DNA of 64,000 bases from Odontocerum albicorne. Taxonomy: Eukaryota; Arthropoda; Insecta; Trichoptera; Odontoceridae. The notes beneath the pieces are model-generated. The model was not told the DNA's origin and did no database searches. It worked only from the letters and a program-made list of their open reading frames with translations. Numbering within the stretch: the stretch's first letter is position 1; every line of letters starts with the position of its first letter. This document shows, in pieces, positions 53,397 through 62,710 of the stretch. A program made the position numbers and the translations under genes. The DNA lies in assembly GCA_949825065.1 (NCBI GenBank), contig OX463859.1, positions 31,203,847 to 31,267,846 of the forward strand, given 5' to 3'.

Positions 53397-53690
53397 CCGT
53401 GACCTAGGTGGTAAGATATTTGTCTTCCATTCAGTTATTTTGGGTTCGATTCCCGATAATACCCGAAAAAAGAGTTCATTAGGTAACTAGATATGTGCGA
53501 GAGTTGTCTTTTTATTTGCGGCAGCATTGTCAACAATTATGATGAAGACTTCCTATCTCCGAGCCTAATCTAAAGGTTCTTAGCCCACACGTTCGATTAA
53601 TGGGACCGAAGATAATATTGTCGCTCGGCCACGCTCTCCAATATGTCTACATTGCCAACTCATGTATGTTGAGGGGTAACATACAAAAAA
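53397..53690 (+). mobile_element. tRNA-derived SINE inside LINE-B
   Basis: Starts with a box A (GTGACCTAGGTGG) and, about 40 nt on, a box B (GGTTCGATTCC), followed by an unrelated roughly 220-bp body, and ends ggtaacatacaaaaaatac. The LINE-B sequence is continuous if this segment is removed. The anticodon-arm region is degenerate, so this is a SINE and not a tRNA gene. Confidence 0.7.
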
Positions 53691-53830
53691 TACCAATCAC
53701 TTGGTCCCATAATATTTTCCATGGTCTTTCTCTACCACGCTTTCCTCTCATATTAGGACATTTATTTTGTCAGTTTTCATTCATTTGTTCTACATGCCCA
53801 AACTATCTTCTAATTTTTTTATTCATAGTA
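53691..53830 (-). pseudogene. LINE-B tail, continuation after SINE
   Basis: Minus strand carries the GRRKERKVVK-type codons and the GHVEQMNEN-type upstream segment; landmarks ttctctaccacgctttcctc and ttctacatgcccaaactatc. Confidence 0.6.
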
Positions 53831-54330
53831 TTTTATACATCAATGTAATGAAAAATTCTATCAAAAACCTTGATTATATTTCCAAAAAAATGTCCTTATA
53901 TTTATTAACATAAATTTATCGAAAAAAGTAAAAACAAAAATCCTTCCGACAAATATAATACTGTTTACCAGTGAGTAAGTGACTTGACTGGTATAGTGAC
54001 GTCACAACGCCGTTAGTAAATTACGCCGCGTTTTGAATTTTTGAGTTTAATACAACATTAAAAATGATTTATTAAACAGAAAAAAATATTGCAATATTCA
54101 ATTTTAAATACTTTACGAGTAGACTTCATATAGCCTATTATGTAAAAAAGACCAACATTTTTTGTTCTGAAATAATCAAATATCGCTACTTCGCTACTTT
54201 GTAGAAGTATATATTTGATAGAAGCAAAAAACATTTGAAATTTAAATGAGAATGTCGAACTTTTTCGATATTTATAAAAAAATGTGGGTTGGATTATTTT
54301 TACACTTACTCGTATACGTTCCATATGAAA

Positions 54331-54535
54331 CAGGCATGTCTAACACGGAACCGACAGGCCACATGTGGCATATCAACAATAAGTCTGGAGCCCGCCGAGA
54401 TTAAAAAAAAACTGTTTTGACTATAAGATTGAAAAAACATTGATCAATTATTTTGAAGAAAGTATTTTTTAATGTCTCGGCCTAATGCAAAATAGTTTAT
54501 GTGGTTCATGGTACAAAAAGAGTTTGACATGCCTG
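54331..54535. mobile_element. Small hAT-type MITE, 205 bp
   Basis: TIRs CAGGCATGTCTAA and inverse (tttgacatgcctg), flanked by atatgaaa (54323-54330) and atataaaa (54536-54543), 7 of 8 identical. Contains caggccacatgtggc near the left end. Confidence 0.85.
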
Positions 54536-54543
54536 ATATAAAA

Positions 54544-56419
54544 CAATGAATAATGCAATACGTCAAAAAATGTAGTTCAATCAACTGAATCAAATCTTAA
54601 AATTGAACTAAACAATCCATCACTATGCATTGCCCAACGACAACAACTGCACATGTGCGAATGAAATAGTTCAGGGAAGAATTCAGATGTTTTGATAAAT
54701 TGAAGGTCTATTTTTGTGCATATGTTTTTGTTTAATGTGATATTTTACACGTTTTCCCTGAAACACCGCGATGAAAAACTCCCCGACATTAAAATGCTAT
54801 TTTAAAATAGAATCTAGATCAAATTTATGTCATGTTATCATTCCCGCGCATTGTTTCAAAGATGGCGCCAGTGAAGTTGTCAGGTGTCGTAAACATTTTC
54901 GACTTAATGATTGTATGGTTGAATTAAATGTATTGAAAAAAATGTATGGTTGAACTAAAAGGATTTTGAAAGCATATCACGATGGAAATTTGAATAAAAG
55001 GAATTTTTCGAGGTGTAAAAATATAGGTATTCTAGGTTCTTTGCCTACATGATATATGCTATAAATACGTGATAAATAACATATATGTTTGTAAGATTGT
55101 GTTGATTCAGATTCTTACTTAACCGATTCGCTGCAGATCCCAGCTACCGTCTCGTTATTGCAGATCCCGATTCTGGCCTTTACACAAATTTACTATTTGC
55201 AGTTTTTATTAACTCAAAAGACATCCAATTGTGTTGTATCATATTCAGAAGTCTCAACCAATAACAACGAAATGGTTGAAACTATAAAACATGTTTTCTA
55301 CACCAAATAAAGACTTGATATTTTATAATTCTAAATAAGCACACCTATTTGATTGCAGTCAATCAGGATGGTTGCTTGATGTCAATCTTCAGCATATTTG
55401 TATTAAGGACCCTCTGCTTAATTCGTAGAAATAGCGTATGTCCTCTGAATAATATTGTAAATAAAAATATTCTACCATCAGACGAAAAATAAAACGCTTT
55501 CGATCATGGCTTGGCTTACGAAATATGTTCGATCATGGCTGATGAAGTATCGATCATCAACTGACAACAGGTCGAGATTATGTAAAAATAACGAATGTAG
55601 CGGCACATATTCGTTTCGTCAGTCTCTATGGAATGTTTTCATGTAGTAATAAAATAAAGTTGTTTTATTAAAGATTTAATTGTGACCAATTTTTGTTTTA
55701 CTAATTCCATAAAATTATTAAAATAATTATCCTTCATTTTCATTTAATTTCATTTTCGCTTTACTAATCCACGGTACGGTAAAGTACAATACGGGAATAA
55801 TATGTTATAGGGTTTAATTTAAACCGTATAAATATGGGTGTAGATATAAGGTATACGATATCACACAAAAAGTGCGTTAACTTATACCCTCTGTGAAGTT
55901 TATGACTACAGCACTGGTTGCAAGAAATAATTATGAAAGTCTGTAAAGTTGGTGACCATGAGAACAGTTGAGGAAAGGAGAGCAAGATGAAGGTGAGATA
56001 ACAGAATTCTCTTTAAGCGCTGCATTTAACATGATCCAGGATTTGGAGGGATGGATATAGGTGGTGTGCCGAGTTCGAGACATAGGAAAGGACCACGACG
56101 CTCAGTATTGAGCACACCATGATGCCATTGAAGGAGATTGTTTTATCAAACAATATAGTATATTATTCAGTGCTGAAAATGTCTAAAGGCGTTCATATAA
56201 ACTTTTGCTAGGTGGTTAAAATGCCTTTCATCGCTCTATTCACAATTTCTTAAAGTAAATAAAAAAAGCAAGCAAGTCCAGGGTGTCCTTACAGTATTGA
56301 TAGGGTGTATTAATATTGTATTGTATTACATTTTCATTGTAAACAGTATAACCTGATTAGAATTGAAACAGTGAAAACTAGACTAGAATCCTTTTTTTGA
56401 AAATCTGGGTTTCAGTGGG
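54544..56419. other. Intergenic stretch, no gene recognised
   Basis: One 60-codon frame (54771-54953, MKNSPTLKCYFKIESRSNLC...) has no similarity that I can name. Repeated cgatcatggct(t/g)g(c/a)t pieces at 55500-55550 are too short to call. A short piece near 56040-56125 (ggaggg..gg(a/t)tataggtggtgtgccgag) looks like a retroelement tail. Nothing else supported. Confidence 0.35.
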
Positions 56420-56621
56420 ATTTTTATTATTTTTTTATTTAGCCTGGTGAGTTTATTGCTATGTGGCAATCGCTTCCAACCAACCAGAAATATGTTTTAT
56501 AGGCCCTAAGTGAAAACGAAACTGGAATCCTATTTAAAAATATGAGTTCCAGCGGGGATCGAACCCGCAACCTCCGGATCGGCAGACAAGTGTCTTACCA
56601 CCAGGCCACGGAGGTCGTCTT
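56420..56621 (-). mobile_element. tRNA-derived SINE with LINE-K tail
   Basis: Minus strand: box A TGGCCTGGTGG (about 56608-56598), box B GGTTCGATCCC (about 56565-56555), tRNA-unrelated middle, then ctggttggttggaagcgatt, gccacatagcaataaactca and ccaggct, followed by AT-rich. The tail has the same layout and much of the sequence of the LINE-K 3' end at 58150-58190 (tggttggttgaaagagatta, ccgcctggcaataagcccgc). Confidence 0.8.
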
Positions 56622-57138
56622 GAAAATGAATTATACTTGCTTGTTTAATTTTTTAACAGCACAGTAATTATAAAAGAAATTAATTTGGAAAAAAATTGTC
56701 ATTTAAAAAAAAAAATCGTTCATAAACCAATTGTTGAAAACAGCTGAATTTTCCAACATAACCTATATACAAAATGTCAAATGTCAGAAATCCAAGTACA
56801 GCCCTGTCGGAGTGTGTCGGATCCGAGGGTGTGACAGTAGATAAAAATGGATCAAACCTGTTACAATAATCGCGTCTAGATATCGAAAGTGAGAATCGTA
56901 AGTCAATAAACACAAGTAAAAATCAAACGGCTATGCTTGATATTTATTGCCGCTTCGAAATCGCGAGCGTCACAATATTCGGGTGAAATACGTAAAAAAA
57001 ATGACGTGAATTTGTTATGTGAGTGTTGTTTTCTCTCTTCCGATAATAATATTAAATTTGTTCGCGAGTGTTGTGTGGATCGTGGGCCGTTGGATTATTG
57101 TTTTTTTTTCTTATTTATTTGTGATTTGTGTCGAAAAC
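56622..57138 (+). promoter_or_regulatory. Probable promoter/5' UTR of INPP5A-like gene
   Basis: The stretch immediately before the first coding exon. It is less repetitive and has more CG dinucleotides than its surroundings (cgcgtctagatatcgaaa, gccgcttcgaaatcgcgagc), as expected of a 5' UTR/promoter. No TATA box or initiator can be assigned. An in-frame ATG at 57019 is discussed under the exon. Confidence 0.4.
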
Positions 57139-57219
57139 ATGTTGAAATTTAAAAAGATGGGCACCGAAAAGATACCGCTCCTGCTCGTAACAGCGAATGT
57201 TGGATCAATTTTTGAATCA
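57139..57219 (+). CDS. 5PtaseI: INPP5A-like 5-phosphatase, first coding exon
   Basis: Encodes MLKFKKMGTEKIPLLLVTAN, VGSIFES, ending at a consensus 5' splice site (TCA|GTAAGC) in phase 0. IPLLLVTANVGSIFE matches the N-terminus of type I inositol-1,4,5-trisphosphate 5-phosphatases (VLLVTANVGSLFDDPE in vertebrates), enzymes that remove the 5-phosphate of Ins(1,4,5)P3 to end calcium signalling. The TANVGS motif begins the endonuclease/exonuclease/phosphatase-type catalytic fold. The rest of the gene lies beyond 64000. The start could be Met1 or Met7 of this exon; an upstream in-frame ATG at 57019 would add 40 hydrophobic residues and is less likely. Divergent from sarcoglycan, 4.6 kb apart. Confidence 0.75.
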
Positions 57220-57519
57220 GTAAGCAATTTGATTTTTTTTACAGTATTGTATAGGACGAGTTGATGTTTGATATAAAAAAAAAACTTTAATCAACGCGAA
57301 TAAATACATTATTATACGCTTTGTAATATTTTAAGTTCCAAATACTTGTTTTTTTGACAATATGCGAATGTTTACTGTATGATAAATGTCAACTTGTGAC
57401 TTGAAAGAAATTTATTTATTTATATTTTTATGTGTATGCTTTAAGAAGCGACTGAAAAAAACTTCCATCGATTGATGCTTTATGTATAGCATAAGTACAT
57501 TTTTATTTAATACAGCACA

Positions 57520-57575
57520 ACCTGGCGGACTTATTGCTATGTGACAATCTATTCCAACCAACTAGAAAGACAAAA
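57520..57575 (-). repeat. Inverted LINE-K/SINE tail fragment
   Basis: cctggcggacttattgctat and caatctattccaaccaacta are the inverse of the LINE-K/SINE 3' tail. Lies just before a plus-strand LINE-K copy. Confidence 0.6.
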
Positions 57576-57589
57576 TTCACATACTGTCA

Positions 57590-58215
57590 CTATTGTATGA
57601 TATCCTTAATTGTCTCGCCGCCTGCTCTTATCGTGCTGAAAATATTCAGCCGCTTTCTGATTATGGACTGCATTACTATAAAACAGAGATTGTTTATTGG
57701 CTTTCCCAGTTCACCGCTCTTCTTTTTTTATGTCGTCCTTTACTGTCCATGCAGTGAAACTCTGGAATCAGTTACAAACCAATGTTAGACTCCCTCCGCT
57801 CTTGGCATGCTTTAAGAAGCGACTGAAAAAACTCTGAATAATATAACGTGTTTCATTCCTGATTTTTCTTTCCTCTCCACCATCCCTTCTTTGTCCTTTG
57901 ATTGATGATATCTCACTTTTTTTTCTTAGTATGTATATTATTCTTTTCCTTTCCTCTCCATCATCCCTTTCTTTCTTTTTGATTGATGATATCTCACTTT
58001 ATATGAAAAATAATGTTCGGGTGATTGTCCGTCTTTGTGGGGTTCGTTGGTATGTGCTCACGTATATGTTTATGAATTTCGTGGGGATGGATAGTCATTT
58101 GAATGATTTATGCGACCACGTAACTTACTTCATTTACTTTTGTCTGGTTGGTTGAAAGAGATTACCGCCTGGCAATAAGCCCGCCAGATTGTATTTGCAA
58201 TACATGTGTTAAATA
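57590..58215 (+). pseudogene. LINE-K tail and 3' UTR, plus copy
   Basis: Frames read CLLAFPVHRSS-like, then SSFTVHAVKLWNQLQTNVRL and LACFKKRLKKL across frameshifts, then the LINE-K 3' UTR (gatatctcactttatatgaa, ttgtccgtctttgtggggtt, tgtctggttggttgaaagag) and ends (aataaa)-rich. A 60-bp local duplication (ttcctctccaccatcccttc / ttcctctccatcatcccttt) sits at 57868-57990. Confidence 0.78.
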
Positions 58216-58225
58216 AATAAATATA

Positions 58226-58751
58226 TTAGAGTGTCCCTTATTTTGTCAAAAACAAAAAAAAATGCGAATTTTTTTGCTCTCACCCCCTAAATATTTCTTC
58301 TTTGGTTTGATTTACCCAAAAACAAAATTTTATTACAATAAAATGACGTTAACCTGTGCTAAGTTGAGTGCCAAATTTGAATGTTAGGATTTATAGGTTT
58401 ATTAGTTCTAAGTCAGTGTAAAAATTATTTATCAATCGCCAATGTATAATATCGCCAGGTTAAAAAAAAAACAAAAGAAAAAAAAAAAAGAAGAAATATA
58501 TATTTTTTCAAAAATTTAAATTAAGAATACTTAAATCCATAGTGCATTCTAAAGAGTAAGAATGTATTCAATTACTGACTTAGAACTAATAAACCTAGAA
58601 TGCCAAACATTCAAATTTGGCGCTCAAGTCGGCACGGGTTAACGTTATCCTATTGTAATAAAATTTTGTTTCTGGGTAAATCAAACCAAATGGAAAATAT
58701 TTAGAGGGGTGGGGGAAATGTTTTTTTTTTACAAAATAAGGGACACTCTAA
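58226..58751. mobile_element. Palindromic MITE-P, 526 bp
   Basis: Begins TTAGAGTGTCCCTTATTTTG and ends with its inverse. The arms stay inverted for about 200 bp each (for example acccaaaaacaaaattttat / ataaaattttgtttctgggt and taggtttattagttctaagt / acttagaactaataaaccta), so the element could fold into one long hairpin. The right arm contains the inverse of CCGTGCCGACTTGAGCGC, present in the element at 62711. Confidence 0.92.
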
Positions 58752-58752
58752 T

Positions 58753-58905
58753 GTATGTCCATAAATTTCATAAAGATGAATAATCGTTTGAATAAAATTT
58801 TTGCGACCATGTAACTTGCTTTATTTACTTGCTATGGTTGGCTGGAAAAGATTGCCGCTTGGCAATTAGTTCGCCAGATTGTTTTTGCAATGAAGTGTTA
58901 ATAAA
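58753..58905 (+). repeat. LINE-K 3' UTR, third copy
   Basis: Only the last 150 bp: gcgaccatgtaacttgcttt, tggttggctggaaaagattg, ccgcttggcaattagttcgc, then aataaataaa. Confidence 0.75.
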
Positions 58906-58914
58906 TAAATAAAC

Positions 58915-59040
58915 CAACAGCGAGCACATTGACTTTGTTTTCTATCGCTACACGCCATTCGATATCTTTTAACTCTTCCATCATCTGTGTAAATACAACC
59001 CAAATAGCAGAATACTCCAACTTGCTCAAATAAATGTCCA
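58915..59040 (-). pseudogene. LINE post-palm fragment
   Basis: Minus strand reads KLEYSAIWVVFTQMMEELKD, IEWRVAIENKVNVLAVG. Corresponds to the EYLG..FT.DG....DI..RI..GNKV region. Confidence 0.55.
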
Positions 59041-59080
59041 ATAAATAAACAATGTGTTTAATAAATAAATGGTATATTAA

Positions 59081-59527
59081 CACATTCAATGCGATCAAAT
59101 TATTAAGGTAATTCACATGTGGCTGACTAATTATAAAAATAAAAAAAAATAAAAAAAAAGTTAAATTATTGTATATAAATAAAAAAATTAAATATACAAT
59201 AAAGATCTATTCAAATAACATTTGTTCCGGGTCATATTTAACTAAATCCCTGGGAATATTCAAAGCTCGAAGCAAATCTTCCATTTCGGCATTTTCTTTC
59301 ATCGTTCCTCTTTTCTTAGACAAATCCAACAATTCTTCCAGTGCCTTCTGACACCCCTCTCTCCAAGCTTCGATAAGTCCTTTCATCTCTTCAAGACCCA
59401 GCTTCCTTCGAGGGGAATAATTGAAACGAAACTTTGTGGTTTGCATACGAAAACGCGTCAGGCGCGTTTTTAGCACCCGACGGTTGCGAAGAAGAACGCA
59501 CTAGGCGCGTTGTTAGCATTGAATGTG
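59081..59527. mobile_element. piggyBac-like element, TTAA-flanked
   Basis: 12-bp perfect TIRs CACATTCAATGC and GCATTGAATGTG directly inside TTAA at 59077-59080 and 59528-59531, the piggyBac target. The right interior has aacgcgtcaggcgcgttttt and cactaggcgcgttgttagc, CG-rich motifs as found near piggyBac ends. 447 bp; no transposase, but a coding-like ORF (59207-59476). Confidence 0.88.
59207..59476 (-). CDS. SFR1/Mei5-like C-terminal ORF in piggyBac-like element
   Basis: 89 codons; the region from about 59405 reads KLGLEEMKGLIEAWREGCQK, ALEELLDLSKKRGTMKENAE, MEDLLRALNIPRDLVKYDPE, QMLFE-stop. The pattern LI..WR..CQ.AL.EL...., ...L...L.IP.DLV.YD.E...F resembles the C-terminal domain of SFR1/Mei5 (partner of Swi5 in Rad51-mediated recombination), here from memory and not verified. 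The sequence before KLGLEE is less protein-like, so a 3' splice site may lie near 59405 and this may be a last exon. It sits between piggyBac-like TIRs: captured host exon, or an element-specific gene. Confidence 0.4.
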   Translation of the reverse strand: MLKTRLTRFRMQTTKFRFNYSPRRKLGLEEMKGLIEAWREGCQKALEELLDLSKKRGTMKENAEMEDLLRALNIPRDLVKYDPEQMLFE

Positions 59528-59554
59528 TTAACCATTTACATGTAAGGTCTATAT

Positions 59555-59850
59555 TAACGCTTTGAGCACGAACATCAGAAAACTCGTTGCAGGCATATTG
59601 TAGTCAATCCGTCAGTGATTCTCAGCTCTTCGAGATTGGAGGCATTAGTTCGCTTTGCCGTCCATGAAATTCGCAATACCCTTCTCCAGCACCATATTTC
59701 AAATGCATTCATTCCGTGTCTCTCACTTGCTCTCAGCGTCCAAGTCTCCCAACCATACATAAATATTGCTAAGAAAAGAGACTTTACTCGGTGCATTTTC
59801 ACCATGATGCTGATGGTTCTGCTTCGTTCATATATTTTCCAGCTTTGATA
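59555..59850 (-). pseudogene. LINE-L tail fragment
   Basis: Minus strand reads MVKMHRVKSLFLAIFMYGWE, TWTLRASERHGMNAFEIWCW, RRVLRISWTAKRTNASNLEE, LRITDGLTTICLQRVF. The RR.LRISW..KRTN..ILEEL pattern is a common insect LINE tail. Open over about 75 codons. Confidence 0.82.
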
Positions 59851-59992
59851 TCACATTCTTCGCCGTTCCAGTTCTTTGGTAATACTGGAGCCTAACGTAA
59901 ATAAATAAAGTCAGCAACCGCTTTCAGACCATGATTCACATTATTTGGTGGTAATCAGCTACTACGGTCAACTACAAATACAGTTATACTAA

Positions 59993-60102
59993 AGAAAATG
60001 TAGCATGGTCCCTGTGACGTTTCACAAATTTGCCCCAATACAACCTTGTTGAATTGGGGCAAATTTGTGAAACGTCACAGGGACCCCAATAAATAGCACT
60101 TG
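59993..60102. mobile_element. MITE-M fragment, palindromic
   Basis: ttatactaaagaaaatgtag through caaccttgttgaattggggc and back to cacagggaccc: left arm plus an inverse partial arm, without the outer right end. Confidence 0.8.
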
Positions 60103-60213
60103 ATGACGATCGTTTTGGGAGATCTTATAAAAATTTATGATTGTATGTAAACACTACAGTTACTATCACATATTGGAATAACTATAAAGGTTTCTTTGTA
60201 GTTCATCTTTCCT
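60103..60213 (+). pseudogene. LINE-C last codons and 3' UTR
   Basis: aatagcacttgatgacgatc, gttttgggagatcttataaa, tgattgtatgtaaacactac match the inverse of 26735-26880. Followed at once by MITE-M, as at the other locus. Confidence 0.75.
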
Positions 60214-60794
60214 TATACTAAAGAAAATGTAGCATGGTCCCTGTGACGTTTCACAAATTTGCCCCAATACAGCCTTGTAACGACGTTCAGTAATTTTAAT
60301 TATTTTATCAACTTTAATATAAGCCTAGATTCTAATAAATAGCAAGCTATTTAGGTAAATACATTACATAAAACTAACAATAATGACAAATTAATACATC
60401 TTGTTACAAATTAGCAAAAATATGGCAGTTTGTTAAAATCAAATAATGTTTGGCGACGTTCGTCAAAAGTCACTACGTTAGTCTGCATTGGCTAGGGATG
60501 GGGTATATGATAATTGGATTTTCGATTTTTTTTTATACATAAAATTAAATGTTCGTAATTAGTATTAATTCATAGTGGATCTTGGCCTACTTAAAGATAG
60601 ATAGATACAAATCATACAATGCATTAGAAATTCAGTATAATGAAAATTAGGAATTAAAACGTCAGTTTAGAGAAAAACAATTTTTCCATTTATAAAAAAC
60701 TATTCGATTTGTAAAAAAAAACCATTTTACACCATCCCTTTGAGACGTGACATTTCAAACATCACAGGGACCATGCTACATTTTCTTGAGTATA
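60214..60794. mobile_element. MITE-M, full-length copy
   Basis: TATACTAAAGAAAATGTAGC to TACATTTTCTTGAGTATA, 581 bp, the longest copy of the family in this window. Confidence 0.92.
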
Positions 60795-60849
60795 ATACAA
60801 TTATAAACTCAATTAAAATGTAAGAAAATTATTAAAAATATACAGTGCA

Positions 60850-61060
60850 AATGTGAGTGGAAGGCGTGGTAGAGGAAGATCATGGAAGGATATGGCTGGA
60901 TGAAGTTAACGATATGTTGAATGAAGGAAATTTAAAACATAGAAAGTCAGAGAAATCGATGAAGTTGTATGGATGTTGAAGAGGCGAAAGATGTGTGTCG
61001 CTAGGAAAGTCTGGCACTCTCTCTGCCTACCTCGACAGGGAGACAGTGTTTGTATGATTA
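60850..61060 (+). pseudogene. LINE-B C-terminal tail, plus orientation
   Basis: Reads ANVSGRRGRGRSWKDMAG-like, DEVNDMLNEGNLKHRKSEKS-like across a frameshift, then EEAKDVCR-like and RKVWHSLCLPRQGDSV. Terminates in the LINE-B 3' sequence. Confidence 0.75.
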
Positions 61061-61179
61061 AAAATATAGATGCACACATAACCTTAGATTTAGTTCCAGC
61101 GTAGAGAGAGAGAGAGAGAATAATAATAAGAAATGTGGATAAAACTATCTTGGCAGTGAACTGCTCAGCTCTCATGACC

Positions 61180-61680
61180 TCCCCAGAGAAGTAAGGTAGA
61201 TAAAGCTGTAGTTGTGGCGGGCTGCCTGAGAGATGTCATGCAAGGGATAAAGATATGAGAACGGATAGCAAGGTACACATTTATAAGACCTGTGTGCGAC
61301 CTATCCTCACATATGGCATCGAAGCGAGGGCGGACACTGTTAGGACAAAAAGTATGCTAAGGACAACGGAAATGAGAACTCTACGTGCTATTGCTGAGAA
61401 GACTTTGCGTGATCGTATAAGGAACACCACAATCCGAGAGGTCTATGAGGTCCAAGATGTGGTCATATGGAGACGACAGCGTCGATGATACTGATACCAA
61501 CATGTACAGAGAATGAATTCCACAAGAATTCCATACATAGCTCTGCATGGGGTATACCGGATGGACGGCGTCCACCAGGGAGACCTCCGAAACGATGGAG
61601 AGATAGCTGGAGCTCAGCATCACAAGAGGATAATCCTGTAATAACAGACTCTTGAGTCTACAGAAAGTTGAAGAAGAAGA
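61180..61680 (+). pseudogene. LINE-I C-terminal tail
   Basis: Frame 61255-61488 reads MRTDSKVHIYKTCVRPILTY, GIEARADTVRTKSMLRTTEM, RTLRAIAEKTLRDRIRNTTI, REVYEVQDVVIWRRQRR; then, in another frame, CTENEFHKN and RRPPGRPPKRWRDSWSSASQ EDNPVITDS-stop, then gaagaagaagaag. Post-RT tail; one frameshift. It preserves the empty target site of the hAT element at 44017. Confidence 0.85.
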
Positions 61681-61689
61681 AGATAAAAC

Positions 61690-62710
61690 TAAAATTTAAC
61701 TTGAAGTCAATTTTTGCTGAGATAATAATAAGAAATTAAAATGTTGCCATTGACTTATGATAAAGTTGGATTCACATAAAAAAGAAGGTCACTCATTTTA
61801 AGTGTTTCGGTACACTTAAAATTAATTACCGTCTTTCTCTCACGGATACCGTTAATTCACATCTGCATCACTTTCCAATAATCGAAAGTGATTTTCGCCT
61901 CTCCAGTTAATTGTTCTCTTATTATGTACCACTAATATGGCATCTCATCTTAATGTTTTCATTCGAATTTGTCTGATTCATCATTTAACCTCATTCTTCT
62001 TATGTAAATACATCACCATTACGCCATGTCATTATTACCTTAGACAGCGAGAATAAATCTTCTTTTCACTAACCGTTTGCGGTCCACATTTTTTTTTACT
62101 CTACCAGGTCAATGAAAAATTTACACCACTGTATGAAAAATTATGATTACATTTACAAAATAATCTTGAAAAAAAAAAAAAAAAAAAACGATTTATAACA
62201 ATTCATAACAAAACAATTCAAATGATGCATGAGTAAGTAGACGAGTTAAAATTATTGAAAGATAAAAATTTAACAATATACACAGTTGATCACACGATAC
62301 TGGGCCGTCTCAAGTCAGCTGCATGCACCTCACCACACCAATTGAACATTAATATGAAAAGAATAGTACGGTACAAATTTATCAACTCTACAATCAGCTT
62401 TCCTTTATAGTTCCCACTGACTTTGGTAAAATATATTGATAGTCTCAGCCAATTAATTTCCCAAAAGATTTGTTGATAATCAGAGGTATTTTGTTTACAA
62501 TAAAAAATAGCCCTATGGAAAGTATGTATTGAAGGAACTCTAATATTGAAAAAGCTAAGAAATTCAGGTCAATTTAATATTTGGTAAGGAAACCGCAGAA
62601 AACTTAACGCAGGAAGACGAAGTACAAAGAAACCCTTGTAGTTCTTCCGATATGTGATAGTAACACATTCGGTTTTATGTGTAGTGTAGTGTATGTATGT
62701 AATGTTCACT
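61690..62710. other. AT-rich intron sequence
   Basis: No gene or bounded element recognised. Holds an 18-A run at about 62171. The stretch 62630-62705 (cttgtagttcttccgatatg, tgtgatagtaacacattcgg, tgtgtagtgtagtgtatgta) resembles the LINE-C 3' UTR at 26745-26818 in inverse orientation. Confidence 0.4.

Noticed and set aside
53397..53470. Possible tRNA gene on the plus strand
   Set aside because: Box A and B present but the anticodon and acceptor stems are degenerate, and LINE-B is split by the whole 294-bp unit.
54771..54953. 60-codon frame MKNSPTLKCYFKIESRS...
   Set aside because: No recognisable family, no splice or repeat context; kept only as a remark in the gap entry.
56521..56621. Possible tRNA gene (box A and box B present)
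   Set aside because: The acceptor stem does not pair and the body runs into a LINE-type tail; called a SINE.
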